From: Stenotrophomonas sp.
Lineage (GTDB): Bacteria > Pseudomonadota > Gammaproteobacteria > Xanthomonadales > Xanthomonadaceae
Direction of reading: 5' to 3'
Assembly: GCA_003510825.1 (NCBI GenBank)
Contig: DOKO01000102.1
Coordinates: 750 to 18,413 of the forward strand
DNA length: 17,664 nucleotides
The number at the start of each line of letters is the position of its first letter. Position 1 is the stretch's first letter. A program made the position numbers and the translations under genes. Below are positions 1 to 6,598 of this stretch, piece after piece. The notes beneath the pieces were generated by a model. It saw only the letters and a program-made list of their open reading frames with translations. It did not search any database and was not told the DNA's origin.

Positions 1-1
1 G

Positions 2-634
2 CTGGCCGGCGATGCCGCGCACGTGCATTCGCCGCTGGGCGGGCAGGGGCTGAATCTCGGGATGGGCGATGCAATGAACCTGGGCTGGAAACTGGCTGCC
101 GTGCTGCGCGGCGACGCGAGCGAGGAACTGCTGGACAGCTACCACGCCGAGCGTCATCCCATCGGGGCCAAGGTGCTGGACTGGTCGCGCGCGCAGGCGG
201 CGCTGATGCGACCGGGCGCCGGCTCGCGGGCGCTGGCCGCGGTCATGGCCGATCTGCTCGACACCACCGATGGCGCCACCTACATGGCCGAGCGCGTGTG
301 GGGCGTCTCGCAGCAGGTGCAGCTGGGCGGCTCACATCCGCTGGTCGGCCGCAGTACGCCGGATTTCGTGTCGGCCGATGGCCTGCGCATGGCCGAGCTG
401 CTGCGCGCCGGCCGTGGTGTGTTCTGGGTGTTCGATCCGGGCTCGCCGCTGCGCGGTGCGCTGGATGCGTGGCAGCCGCAGATCCACTACATCGTCCAGA
501 AGCCCGAAGAGGACATGGGGCTGGCCGCGCTGCTGGTGCGTCCCGATGGCATCGTCGCGTGGGCGGCCGGCACCTGTGACGCGATGGAGGACGTGCCCGA
601 CGCTGCGGCGCGCTGGTTCAGATCCGCAGCGTAA
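2..634 (+). CDS. FAD-dependent aromatic monooxygenase, group A (3' part, cut by window edge)
   Basis: Only the last 210 residues are present; the reading frame is open to the left edge. It begins inside the second FAD-binding motif (LAGDAAHVHSP, then GGQGLNLGMGDAMNLGWKL), the GD motif that contacts the FAD ribityl in PHBH-type (group A) flavin monooxygenases. These enzymes hydroxylate aromatic substrates with NAD(P)H and O2 in the cytoplasm. The last ~100 residues look like the thioredoxin-like C-terminal domain of the PheA/TfdB/RIFMO subgroup, with no redox CxxC visible. The substrate cannot be told: phenols, rifamycins and polyketide antibiotics are all handled by relatives. The 3' end overlaps the convergent histidine kinase gene by 17 nt (618-634). 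Confidence 0.88.
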   Translation: MAGDAAHVHSPLGGQGLNLGMGDAMNLGWKLAAVLRGDASEELLDSYHAERHPIGAKVLDWSRAQAALMRPGAGSRALAAVMADLLDTTDGATYMAERVWGVSQQVQLGGSHPLVGRSTPDFVSADGLRMAELLRAGRGVFWVFDPGSPLRGALDAWQPQIHYIVQKPEEDMGLAALLVRPDGIVAWAAGTCDAMEDVPDAAARWFRSAA

Positions 635-1811
635 GCACCGTGCCAGCGCCATCGGAACTGGTGACGCTCAGCGTGCCGCCGTGGGCCTTGGCGATCTGCG
701 AGGCGATGTACAGGCCCAGCCCGAGCCCGGCATCCAGGCGCCGCTCCTGCGGCCTCGAGAACGGCTCGAACATCTGCGCCAGCTGCGCCGCGGGAATGAC
801 GCCCTGGTTGGCGACGCTGATCTCGATGCCGGCGCCGTCGCTGCGCCCGCGCACCCGGATCGGCTGGTCGGGCGTACCGTGCACGGCGGCGTTGATGACC
901 AGGTTGGCCAGCAGCTGGCACAGCCGTGCGGCGTCGCACATGAAGGTCAGCGGCAACTGCAGGTCCACCTCGCAGACGCGCTTGGGATACGGGCGCATGG
1001 CCTCGCGGCAGGCCATGGCGAGGATGCCGGACAGGTCCGACCACGGTTCCAGCTTCAGCGCGATGCCGGTGCCGAGGCGGCCCCGTGCGAAATCCAGGGT
1101 GACATCGATCAGCTCGGCGATGCGGTCGGCACTGTCGTTGATATGGCCCAGCACCTTCTGCTGCGAGTCGGTCAGTGCACCCAGGCCCAGCAGGTCGACG
1201 CCGGCGCGGATGGCCTGCACGGGGTTGCGCAGGTCGTGTGCCAGCACGCCGATGAACTCCTCGCGCTGCTTGGCGACCCGCTGCAGCTCGGCATTGGACT
1301 GCTCGAACTCGATCAGTTGCCGGCCGACCGAATCTCCCTGTGCCTTCAGGCCGTCGATGGTGCGGCTGTCGGCGTCGTGGCTGAGGATGGCATCGATCTG
1401 CGCCGCCACCAGCTTCGCCAGTGAGTTCAACGACTGCACGCGTTCCTCGTCCACCGGGCGGGGCTCGGGGTCCAGCGTGCAGAGCGTGCCGAAAATGGAG
1501 CCGTCGTTCAGTACCAGCGGCACCGAGAGGAAGCTGCGGAAACCATACATGCCCGGGATGGGGCTGCACTGGTAGTCCGGGTGGCTTACTGCATCGGCAA
1601 ACCACACCGGCATGCGCGATGCGCGTACTTCCTTGCAGAAGGTACGGTTGACGTCGAGCAGCATGCCGCTGGAAATACCGAGGCCTGCGCTGTCGATGCT
1701 CTGGATGGAACGTGCGGAGGTGTCGGTCACTTCAGCCACCAGCGCCACGCGCATGCCGGTCAACGCGCATGCCAGGTCCAGCGAGGGCCGGAAATCGATT
1801 CGGGTAGGCAT
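618..1811 (-). CDS. GAF-domain sensor histidine kinase (soluble)
   Basis: A 397-residue protein with no signal peptide or membrane segment, so probably a cytoplasmic sensor. Residues ~10-145 form a GAF domain (SVPLVLNDGSIFGTLCTLD at 96-114), followed by a coiled linker (~165-185). The HisKA H-box is FIGVLAHDLRNP with phospho-acceptor His192. The HATPase domain has N-box LLANLVINAAVHG (Asn303, Asn307), F-box MFEPFSR and G2 box GLGLGL. The G1 box reads ANQG with Asn in place of the usual Asp, a variant common in GAF/phytochrome-type kinases. The frame continues upstream to 1925, but that stretch is SMAG repeat DNA, so ATG at 1811 (MPTRIDF) is chosen; no strong Shine-Dalgarno is seen. No response regulator is adjacent. 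It follows the EAL gene on the same strand and may be co-transcribed with it through the repeats. Confidence 0.88.
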   Translation of the reverse strand: MPTRIDFRPSLDLACALTGMRVALVAEVTDTSARSIQSIDSAGLGISSGMLLDVNRTFCKEVRASRMPVWFADAVSHPDYQCSPIPGMYGFRSFLSVPLVLNDGSIFGTLCTLDPEPRPVDEERVQSLNSLAKLVAAQIDAILSHDADSRTIDGLKAQGDSVGRQLIEFEQSNAELQRVAKQREEFIGVLAHDLRNPVQAIRAGVDLLGLGALTDSQQKVLGHINDSADRIAELIDVTLDFARGRLGTGIALKLEPWSDLSGILAMACREAMRPYPKRVCEVDLQLPLTFMCDAARLCQLLANLVINAAVHGTPDQPIRVRGRSDGAGIEISVANQGVIPAAQLAQMFEPFSRPQERRLDAGLGLGLYIASQIAKAHGGTLSVTSSDGAGTVLTLRI

Positions 1812-1840
1812 GAGGGATCCGGACAGACTGCAGTGTGTAT

Positions 1841-1937
1841 GTAGAGTCGAGCTTGCTCGACTGGTTTGCGCGCACGGCCATTGTAGTCGAGCAAGCTCGA
1901 CTCTACGGCCAATGCAGTCGAGCAAGCTCGACTCTAC
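1841..1937. repeat. Cluster of three SMAG-type (GTAG) palindromic repeats
   Basis: There are three identical 22-nt units at 1841-1862 (GTAG end on plus strand), 1885-1906 and 1916-1937 (both with GTAG end on minus strand). Each unit is GTAG followed by a perfect 8-bp stem AGTCGAGC / GCTCGACT with a TT loop. Units 1 and 2 are inverted relative to each other and can form a long hairpin; units 2 and 3 are direct repeats. This matches what I remember of the SMAG elements of S. maltophilia, REP-like non-autonomous elements mobilised by RAYT (TnpA-REP) transposases. The cluster lies between the EAL gene and the histidine kinase gene, both on the minus strand, where it could terminate transcription or stabilise mRNA. 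Confidence 0.9.
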
Positions 1938-3697
1938 CGGGCGGGAAGCACCGCTCCGAATCGTTCGCTGAACGCTTCAGCCGCCATCGGCCGGGCCAAC
2001 GCGAAGCCCTGGATTTCATCGCAGCCCAGCGCCTGCAGCCGTGCAACCTGCTCGGCACTCTCCACGCCTTCGGCTACTGCCGCATACCCCAGCCGCTGCG
2101 CCAGGCCGATGATCGCCTCCACCTTGAGCGCGGCACGCGGGTCCACGCACAGCCGGTCGATGACTGTCTTGTCCAGCTTCAGCGTGCTGATCGGCAGCTC
2201 GGTAAGGTAGCCGAAGTTGCTGTAGCCGCTGCCGAAATCATCCACGGCGATGCGCAGCCCTGCGGCCGCCATCTGCCGCAGCTGCTGGCCGGCAGGAGAG
2301 TCCACGCGCAGCCATTGGCTCTCGGTGATCTCCACTTCGATATCCGCGCAGGAAAGCCCTTTCTGTTCGATGGCACGGATCAGCCGCAGCGCCGCGTCTT
2401 CCTCGGCCATGTCGCGGGCCGAGTAGTTGATCGACAGCGTCAGGTCGATGCCCGCTGCGCGCCAGGCCGCACACTGGTCCAGCGCCTGGTCGATCACCCA
2501 GCGGGTGATGCCCTGCATGACCGCGGTGCGTTCGAACACCGGGATGAACTCGGCCGGGCTGACCGCGCCCAGCTGCGGGTGGTTCCAGCGGATCAGTACC
2601 TCGGCCGCTACCGGCGTCAGGTCCGAGGCGCGGAAGCGCGGCTGGTAGACCAGGTGGAACTGCTTTTCCTGCAGTGCCTCGCGTGCGTCGGTGGCCAAGC
2701 GATAGCCCCGCCATGTGCGCGCATCGCGGGTCTCCGAATACCAGCGGAACGCCGAGCGGCTGTTGATGGCAGCGTTCAGCCCCACCAGCATGCGGCGGAT
2801 GGCCTCGTCGGCGTTGTGCTGGCCCAGGGTAATGCCACAGATGCCGGCATGGAACGAGGGCGCCATCGGCACCTGCGCGGCCATCATCGGTCGGGTCAGC
2901 CGTTCCTGCAGCTCACCGATCAAGTCTTCCACCGCCTTGGACGACGACAGCTCCACCACGAACGCAAACCGCGCCACACCGACGTGGTAGACCTCGGCCA
3001 TGCCGTCGAGCGCCACGCACAGGCGCACGCCGATGCGACGGATCAACGTTTCCAGCGGTGCCATGCCCAGCACTTGGCCGGCCTCGGTGGCGGTGGTCGC
3101 ATCGAAGACATCGATCAACACCGCATGCAGGAAGGTGTCCGGTTCGCGCTCGGCGTGGGCGGCGAAGTCCAGGGCGAACTGATGCCGGTCGGGCAGGCCG
3201 CTGACGGGATCGCGGCGGCCAGTCAGGGCACGCAGCTCCAGTTCGTTCATCGCGGCGCTGGCCAGGGTCTGCAGCTGCCGACGCTCCGCTTCGGAGAGCT
3301 GCCGGGGAGCGTCGTCCATGATGCAGAACGCACCGATGGCCACGCCGTTGCGCGCAACCAGTGGCGCACCTGCATAGAAGCGAAGCTGCGCTGGACCGGT
3401 CACCAGCGGATTGCTGGCGTGGCGTGGGTGCGCGCGAAGATCATCGATCACCAGCGTATCGGCGGAACCAATCGTCGAGGCGCAGATCGAATCGCGGATA
3501 TGGGTCTGGGTGGTGGCCAGCCCCCTGCGCGAGACCAGCCGCTGGCGATCGACCTCCAGCAGCGAAACGAACGCAACGGGCACGTTGAAGGCGTGCGTGG
3601 CGAGCTCGGTGAGGTTGTCGAGGGCGGCGCCGGAGACGGCGCCGAGGGCGTTGAGCCCGGCCAGCGTGGAGAGGCGTTCTTGTTCGGGGGAGGGCAT
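1934..3697 (-). CDS. GAF - degenerate GGDEF - EAL protein, probable c-di-GMP phosphodiesterase
   Basis: A soluble 587-residue protein. Residues ~25-155 form a GAF domain (APLVARNGVAIGAFCIMDD). Residues ~160-320 are GGDEF-like, but the signature site reads GVARF (240-244), so diguanylate cyclase activity is not expected; the domain may bind GTP or be structural. Residues ~335-580 are an EAL domain with ExLxR as EVLIR (366-370), Asn424 (SINYS), EVEITES (454-460), DDFGSGYS (486-493), Lys510 (LKLDK), AEGVE (542-546) and Gln563 (QGFALARP). The metal and catalytic set therefore looks complete, suggesting hydrolysis of c-di-GMP to pGpG under control of the GAF ligand. ATG at 3697 places the start just before the GAF domain; an in-frame ATG at 3760 is possible. 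The TAG stop lies inside the third SMAG unit. Confidence 0.88.
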   Translation of the reverse strand: MPSPEQERLSTLAGLNALGAVSGAALDNLTELATHAFNVPVAFVSLLEVDRQRLVSRRGLATTQTHIRDSICASTIGSADTLVIDDLRAHPRHASNPLVTGPAQLRFYAGAPLVARNGVAIGAFCIMDDAPRQLSEAERRQLQTLASAAMNELELRALTGRRDPVSGLPDRHQFALDFAAHAEREPDTFLHAVLIDVFDATTATEAGQVLGMAPLETLIRRIGVRLCVALDGMAEVYHVGVARFAFVVELSSSKAVEDLIGELQERLTRPMMAAQVPMAPSFHAGICGITLGQHNADEAIRRMLVGLNAAINSRSAFRWYSETRDARTWRGYRLATDAREALQEKQFHLVYQPRFRASDLTPVAAEVLIRWNHPQLGAVSPAEFIPVFERTAVMQGITRWVIDQALDQCAAWRAAGIDLTLSINYSARDMAEEDAALRLIRAIEQKGLSCADIEVEITESQWLRVDSPAGQQLRQMAAAGLRIAVDDFGSGYSNFGYLTELPISTLKLDKTVIDRLCVDPRAALKVEAIIGLAQRLGYAAVAEGVESAEQVARLQALGCDEIQGFALARPMAAEAFSERFGAVLPAR

Positions 3698-3744
3698 CAG
3701 GACCACATCAGAACGTACAGGGGGACTGCACAGGCGAAACGACC

Positions 3745-3776
3745 GCAGCAGCGCAACCACACTGCCGCGCTGCTGC
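3745..3776. other. 10-bp perfect inverted repeat between the chemoreceptor and EAL genes
   Basis: Arms GCAGCAGCGC (3745-3754) and GCGCTGCTGC (3767-3776) flank a 12-nt spacer. The dyad lies ~50-80 bp upstream of the EAL gene start and ~110 bp downstream of the chemoreceptor stop, both on the minus strand. It could be a terminator for the chemoreceptor (only a short T-containing tail follows) or an operator for the EAL gene. The sequence does not decide between these. Confidence 0.4.
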
Positions 3777-3851
3777 TATCGGGGGAAGGGGCGCAGGCCG
3801 CTGCCTTCTGAATGCTTCAGGCCTGCCGCTCGATGGTAGTGCGCGGCAGAT

Positions 3852-3909
3852 GCGGGCGGTGTGAGCGCCCGCCATGGCCCCTGTCCCTCAGGCCGCGCGG
3901 CTGAGGGAC
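3852..3909 (-). terminator. Two hairpins at the 3' end of the chemoreceptor gene
   Basis: The first is a 9-bp perfect stem GTCCCTCAG (3883-3891) / CTGAGGGAC (3901-3909) with a 9-nt loop; it spans the chemoreceptor stop codon at 3888-3890. The second is a 7-bp stem GCGGGCG (3852-3858) / CGCCCGC (3866-3872) just downstream. Neither is followed by a T-run on the minus strand, so they are more likely mRNA-stabilising or weak termination structures than a classical intrinsic terminator. Confidence 0.35.
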
Positions 3910-6008
3910 GGTGTTGCCTGGGCCGAGACCCGGAACACGGCGGCGGCCTGGTCCAGGTCTGTCGCCTGTCCAGCCATCGCGCGGGCCGCTGCGCTGGCTT
4001 CCTCGACCAGTGCGGCATTCTGCTGGGTTGCCTCGTCCATCTGCGCGATGGTCTGGTTGACCTGCTCGATGCCGGCCGCCTGCTCGACGCTGGCCTGGGC
4101 AATCTGCTGCACCAGATGCCCGGTCTGGCCCGCGGCGTCGGTCAACTGGCCGATGGCGGCCTCGGTCTGGCGGGCGATGCCGATACCGGCCTCGACCCTG
4201 CCGGTGGAGTCATCGATCAATGCCTTGATGTCCTTGGCCGAAGCCGCTGCGCGTTGCGCCAGGGTGCGTACCTCGCTGGCGACCACCGCAAAACCACGAC
4301 CCTGCTCGCCGGCGCGCGCTGCTTCGACCGCTGCGTTGAGGGCGAGGATGTTGGTCTGGAACGCGATGCCGTCAATCAGGCTGACCATCTCGCCGATCCG
4401 AAGCGACGAGGCATTGATCTGTCCCATCACGCGAACCACGTCCTGCACCGCCTGGGCGGTCTGCTGCAGGGCTTCGCCGGCGCTGCGCGAGGCCGCATCG
4501 GCTTGCTGTGCGTGTTCGGCATTCTGGCGCACGGTGGAGGTCAGCTCCTCCATCGAGGCCGCGGTCTCTTCCAGGTTGGCAGCCTGGCTTTCCGTACGCC
4601 GTGACAGGTCGGCGTTGCCCGCGGCGATCTCATCGGACGCGCTGGCGATCGAACCGGAGGCTTCCTGGATGCGGCGGATGATGGCCGCCAGATTCTCCGC
4701 GGTGCGGTTGGTGTCGCGCTGCATGGTGGCGAACACGCCCTGGAAGTCGCCCTCGATGCGGCGGGTCAGGTCGCCCTCGGCCATGGCAGCGAGCACCTTG
4801 GACAACGCGCCGAGGCTGCCATCAGCGGTGGCCATCAGGCGATTGAGGTCCTCGATCATGCGGCGGAAATCGTGACGGTAGGCCGTGGCATCGCCACGCA
4901 CGCTGAAGTCGCCCGCCGCTGCTGCGGTGGCCAGGCGCTGGATGTCCTGGTTGATCGCATGCAGGCTGGCCTTGGCCGCATCCATCGATTCGTGCAGGAT
5001 CGCGCGGCTGCCAGGGAGGCGTTGTGCGTCGCGGCTCAGGTCACCCTGCGCATACTGGTTCAACACTTCGATGGCATCGACGATTGCATCCAGGTGCTCG
5101 AACACCATCGTGTTCATGCCCTGCGCCAGTTCGCCGTAGACGCCGGGGAAATCCACCGGCATGCGGTGGCTGATGTCCTCGGCGGCATGCTTGCCGATCA
5201 TCAGCTGGGTCTGCTGCGAGAAGCGCTGCAGCAGGCCGACCATGCCGTCGGTGGCGCGCAGCATCTGGCCCACTTCGTCGGGGCTGTCATCCCGGTGGCG
5301 GACACTCAGGTCGCCACGGGTAACCGCATTGATCGACGCCTGCACCTGCGCCAGCGGCCGGGTCAGGCTGCGCGAGATCAGCCACGCCGCGATGATGCCC
5401 AGACCCAGGCTGAGGACGCCAAACAGGCTGAGCAGTGCCGTGGTCCTGGCGGCCAGCGCCTGCATGTCCCCGGCGGCTTCTTCCACCAGTTTCTGCTGCA
5501 GATCGGCGAACTCGGCGAGCGCCGCGTTCCAGTCGGCAGCCGCGGGGCCGGCGCGGGTCAGCAGCTTCGTGCTGGCGGCATCGAAATCGCCCGCCTGCAT
5601 CGCTGCATCGAGGTCGCGGTTGAGTGCAACGGTAGCCTGCTGCTTCTGCGCGACCTTGCCGCGCATCGATTCGGCCAGCGGGCTGGTGGCCGGGCGTTCG
5701 GTGAAGTGGGCCCAGATCTGGTCATACCGCGCGGACATCGCGTGCGCCTTGGCAAGATCCTCTTCCAGGCCCTGCCCGCGCTTGATCAGCATGTCGCGGC
5801 GCAGGAGCAGCAGTTCCTTGTTGATGATGAGCATGTCGTACAGCTCGCCCATACGGGTCACGCGCACGTTCACCGCGTTGTCGAACTGTTGGCGCTGCTG
5901 GTAGTTGCTGTGCAGGGCGATCGCAAGAATGGTGGCGATCAGAAGGAGCAGGATGGAAAAACCCGCAGTGAGGCGGGTGCCAACCTTGAAGCGGCGCAGC
6001 GTGTTCAT
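3888..6008 (-). CDS. Methyl-accepting chemotaxis protein with poly-HAMP linker
   Basis: A 706-residue inner-membrane chemoreceptor. TM1 is at ~13-33 and TM2 at ~189-211; between them is a ~155-residue helical periplasmic region of the four-helix-bundle type. HAMP-like units follow, with the D-x-S/T motif recurring at D233, D278, D323, D367 and D413. The cytoplasmic signalling hairpin has its tip around EAARAGEQGRGFAVVASEVR (563-582), which binds CheA/CheW. Flanking helices have Ala/Glu/Gln-rich stretches typical of methylation sites. The C-terminus (SLSRAA) lacks a CheR-tethering NWETF-type pentapeptide. ATG at 6008 gives the normal short cytoplasmic N-terminus (MNTLRRFKVG). A candidate sigma-28 promoter lies ~80 bp upstream. 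The ligand is unknown. Confidence 0.93.
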   Translation of the reverse strand: MNTLRRFKVGTRLTAGFSILLLLIATILAIALHSNYQQRQQFDNAVNVRVTRMGELYDMLIINKELLLLRRDMLIKRGQGLEEDLAKAHAMSARYDQIWAHFTERPATSPLAESMRGKVAQKQQATVALNRDLDAAMQAGDFDAASTKLLTRAGPAAADWNAALAEFADLQQKLVEEAAGDMQALAARTTALLSLFGVLSLGLGIIAAWLISRSLTRPLAQVQASINAVTRGDLSVRHRDDSPDEVGQMLRATDGMVGLLQRFSQQTQLMIGKHAAEDISHRMPVDFPGVYGELAQGMNTMVFEHLDAIVDAIEVLNQYAQGDLSRDAQRLPGSRAILHESMDAAKASLHAINQDIQRLATAAAAGDFSVRGDATAYRHDFRRMIEDLNRLMATADGSLGALSKVLAAMAEGDLTRRIEGDFQGVFATMQRDTNRTAENLAAIIRRIQEASGSIASASDEIAAGNADLSRRTESQAANLEETAASMEELTSTVRQNAEHAQQADAASRSAGEALQQTAQAVQDVVRVMGQINASSLRIGEMVSLIDGIAFQTNILALNAAVEAARAGEQGRGFAVVASEVRTLAQRAAASAKDIKALIDDSTGRVEAGIGIARQTEAAIGQLTDAAGQTGHLVQQIAQASVEQAAGIEQVNQTIAQMDEATQQNAALVEEASAAARAMAGQATDLDQAAAVFRVSAQATPSLSRAA

Positions 6009-6088
6009 TTTGTGAAATCCGGTAGTCGTTGTAGGCCCGACTGCCGGGCGTGTCTGCACAGGAGAGAGTCCCGGCAAGCAGTACAACG

Positions 6089-6115
6089 GTAGCGGCGGCG
6101 CAGGCTGAAGCTTTA
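6089..6115 (-). promoter_or_regulatory. Candidate sigma-28 (FliA) promoter of the chemoreceptor gene
   Basis: Read on the minus strand, TAAA (6115-6112) is followed by exactly 15 nt and then GCCGCTAC (6096-6089). The sigma-28 consensus is TAAA-N15-GCCGATAA, so all four -35 bases and six of eight -10 bases match. It predicts a leader of roughly 70-75 nt before ATG 6008. The placement fits the usual FliA control of chemotaxis genes. Confidence 0.5.
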
Positions 6116-6152
6116 GCGCCGCAGTTCGGATTTTTTTGGAAGCGCCTGCGGA

Positions 6153-6422
6153 TCAGGCAATGCAGAGCACGAACACCGCCGACAGCGCGAGCATCAGCAC
6201 GAACACGCGCCGGCTCAGGGCCAGGCAGGCGAGGCCGGCGGCCAATGCCCAGGCGCCCAGCAGGGTGCAGGCCAGCAGCCACAGGCCCATGCCCATCAGC
6301 GAGCCGGATACAACGCCGGACATCGCCAGTGCTTTGAACAGGCCAACACCCAGTACGCTGCCGAGCATCCCGGCCTGCAGGGCGACGGCATCATGGCGGG
6401 CAGGGGCGGGGCGTTGATACAT
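6153..6422 (-). CDS. Small hydrophobic membrane protein, unknown function
   Basis: An 89-residue protein (MYQRPAPARHD...) dominated by hydrophobic segments at roughly 15-35, 36-62 and 65-88, so two or three transmembrane helices with a short polar N-terminus. No conserved motif was recognised. An in-frame ATG at 6452 would add 10 residues, including a Cys pair (MDVACCTVQP). Neither start has a clear Shine-Dalgarno. A perfect 7-bp dyad lies 2 nt upstream of ATG 6422. It lies on the same strand as, and upstream of, the chemoreceptor gene but is separated from it by 144 bp containing the sigma-28-like promoter. Confidence 0.6.
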   Translation of the reverse strand: MYQRPAPARHDAVALQAGMLGSVLGVGLFKALAMSGVVSGSLMGMGLWLLACTLLGAWALAAGLACLALSRRVFVLMLALSAVFVLCIA

Positions 6423-6424
6423 GG

Positions 6425-6439
6425 GCTGCACTGTGCAGC
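6425..6439. promoter_or_regulatory. Perfect 7-bp dyad at the start of the small membrane protein gene
   Basis: GCTGCAC (6425-6431) and GTGCAGC (6433-6439) are perfect inverted repeats around one T. The dyad begins 2 nt upstream of the start codon at 6422, exactly where a ribosome binding site would lie. It could be an operator or a hairpin occluding initiation. If the gene starts at 6452 instead, it is coding sequence. Confidence 0.3.
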
Positions 6440-6490
6440 AAGCCACATCCACGCCATGTGTTTTTTGCGGTTCAGCGGGAGGGCGGCGAA

Positions 6491-6529
6491 GGGGTCAGAG
6501 CCCTTTCCAACGGAAAGGGCTCTGACCCC
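6491..6529. repeat. Perfect 18-bp hairpin repeat bounded by GGGGTC (unit 1)
   Basis: GGGGTCAGAGCCCTTTCC (6491-6508) and its exact reverse complement (6512-6529) are separated by AAC. No T-run follows on either side, so this is a REP-like palindrome rather than a standard intrinsic terminator. I recall similar GGGGTCAGA-type palindromes scattered in Stenotrophomonas and Xanthomonas intergenic regions, but I cannot verify this here. Confidence 0.8.
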
Positions 6530-6548
6530 GGATCTCCAATCAGGCGCT

Positions 6549-6587
6549 GGGGTCAGAGCCCTTGCCTCTGGCAAGGGATCCGACCCC
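6549..6587. repeat. Imperfect 18-bp hairpin repeat bounded by GGGGTC (unit 2)
   Basis: GGGGTCAGAGCCCTTGCC (6549-6566) and GGCAAGGGATCCGACCCC (6570-6587) surround TCT and pair with two mismatches. The left arm differs from unit 1 by a single base, and the units are in the same orientation 58 bp apart. The hairpin lies 11 nt downstream of the stop codon of the SRAP-like gene and may stabilise or terminate that operon's transcript. Confidence 0.75.
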
Positions 6588-6598
6588 ACACCCATCGC

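Noticed and set aside
1812..1925. 38-residue N-terminal extension of the histidine kinase
   Set aside because: It would be translated from SMAG repeat DNA and has no domain relation. The ATG at 1811 places the start just before the GAF domain.
1835..3811. 658-codon plus-strand open frame antisense to the EAL gene
   Set aside because: The translation is rich in Arg, Gln, His and Gly with no domain, and the opposite strand encodes a complete GAF-GGDEF-EAL protein.
6095..6137. GCGGCGC/GCGCCGC stem followed by a T7 run, resembling a plus-strand intrinsic terminator
   Set aside because: The T-run starts 8 nt after the stem and there is no plus-strand gene upstream to terminate. The stem also overlaps the better-supported sigma-28 promoter of the minus-strand gene.
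6549..6587. Intrinsic terminator for the SRAP-like operon
   Set aside because: There is no T-run after the stem on the minus strand. It was kept as a REP-like repeat with a possible accessory role in 3'-end formation.
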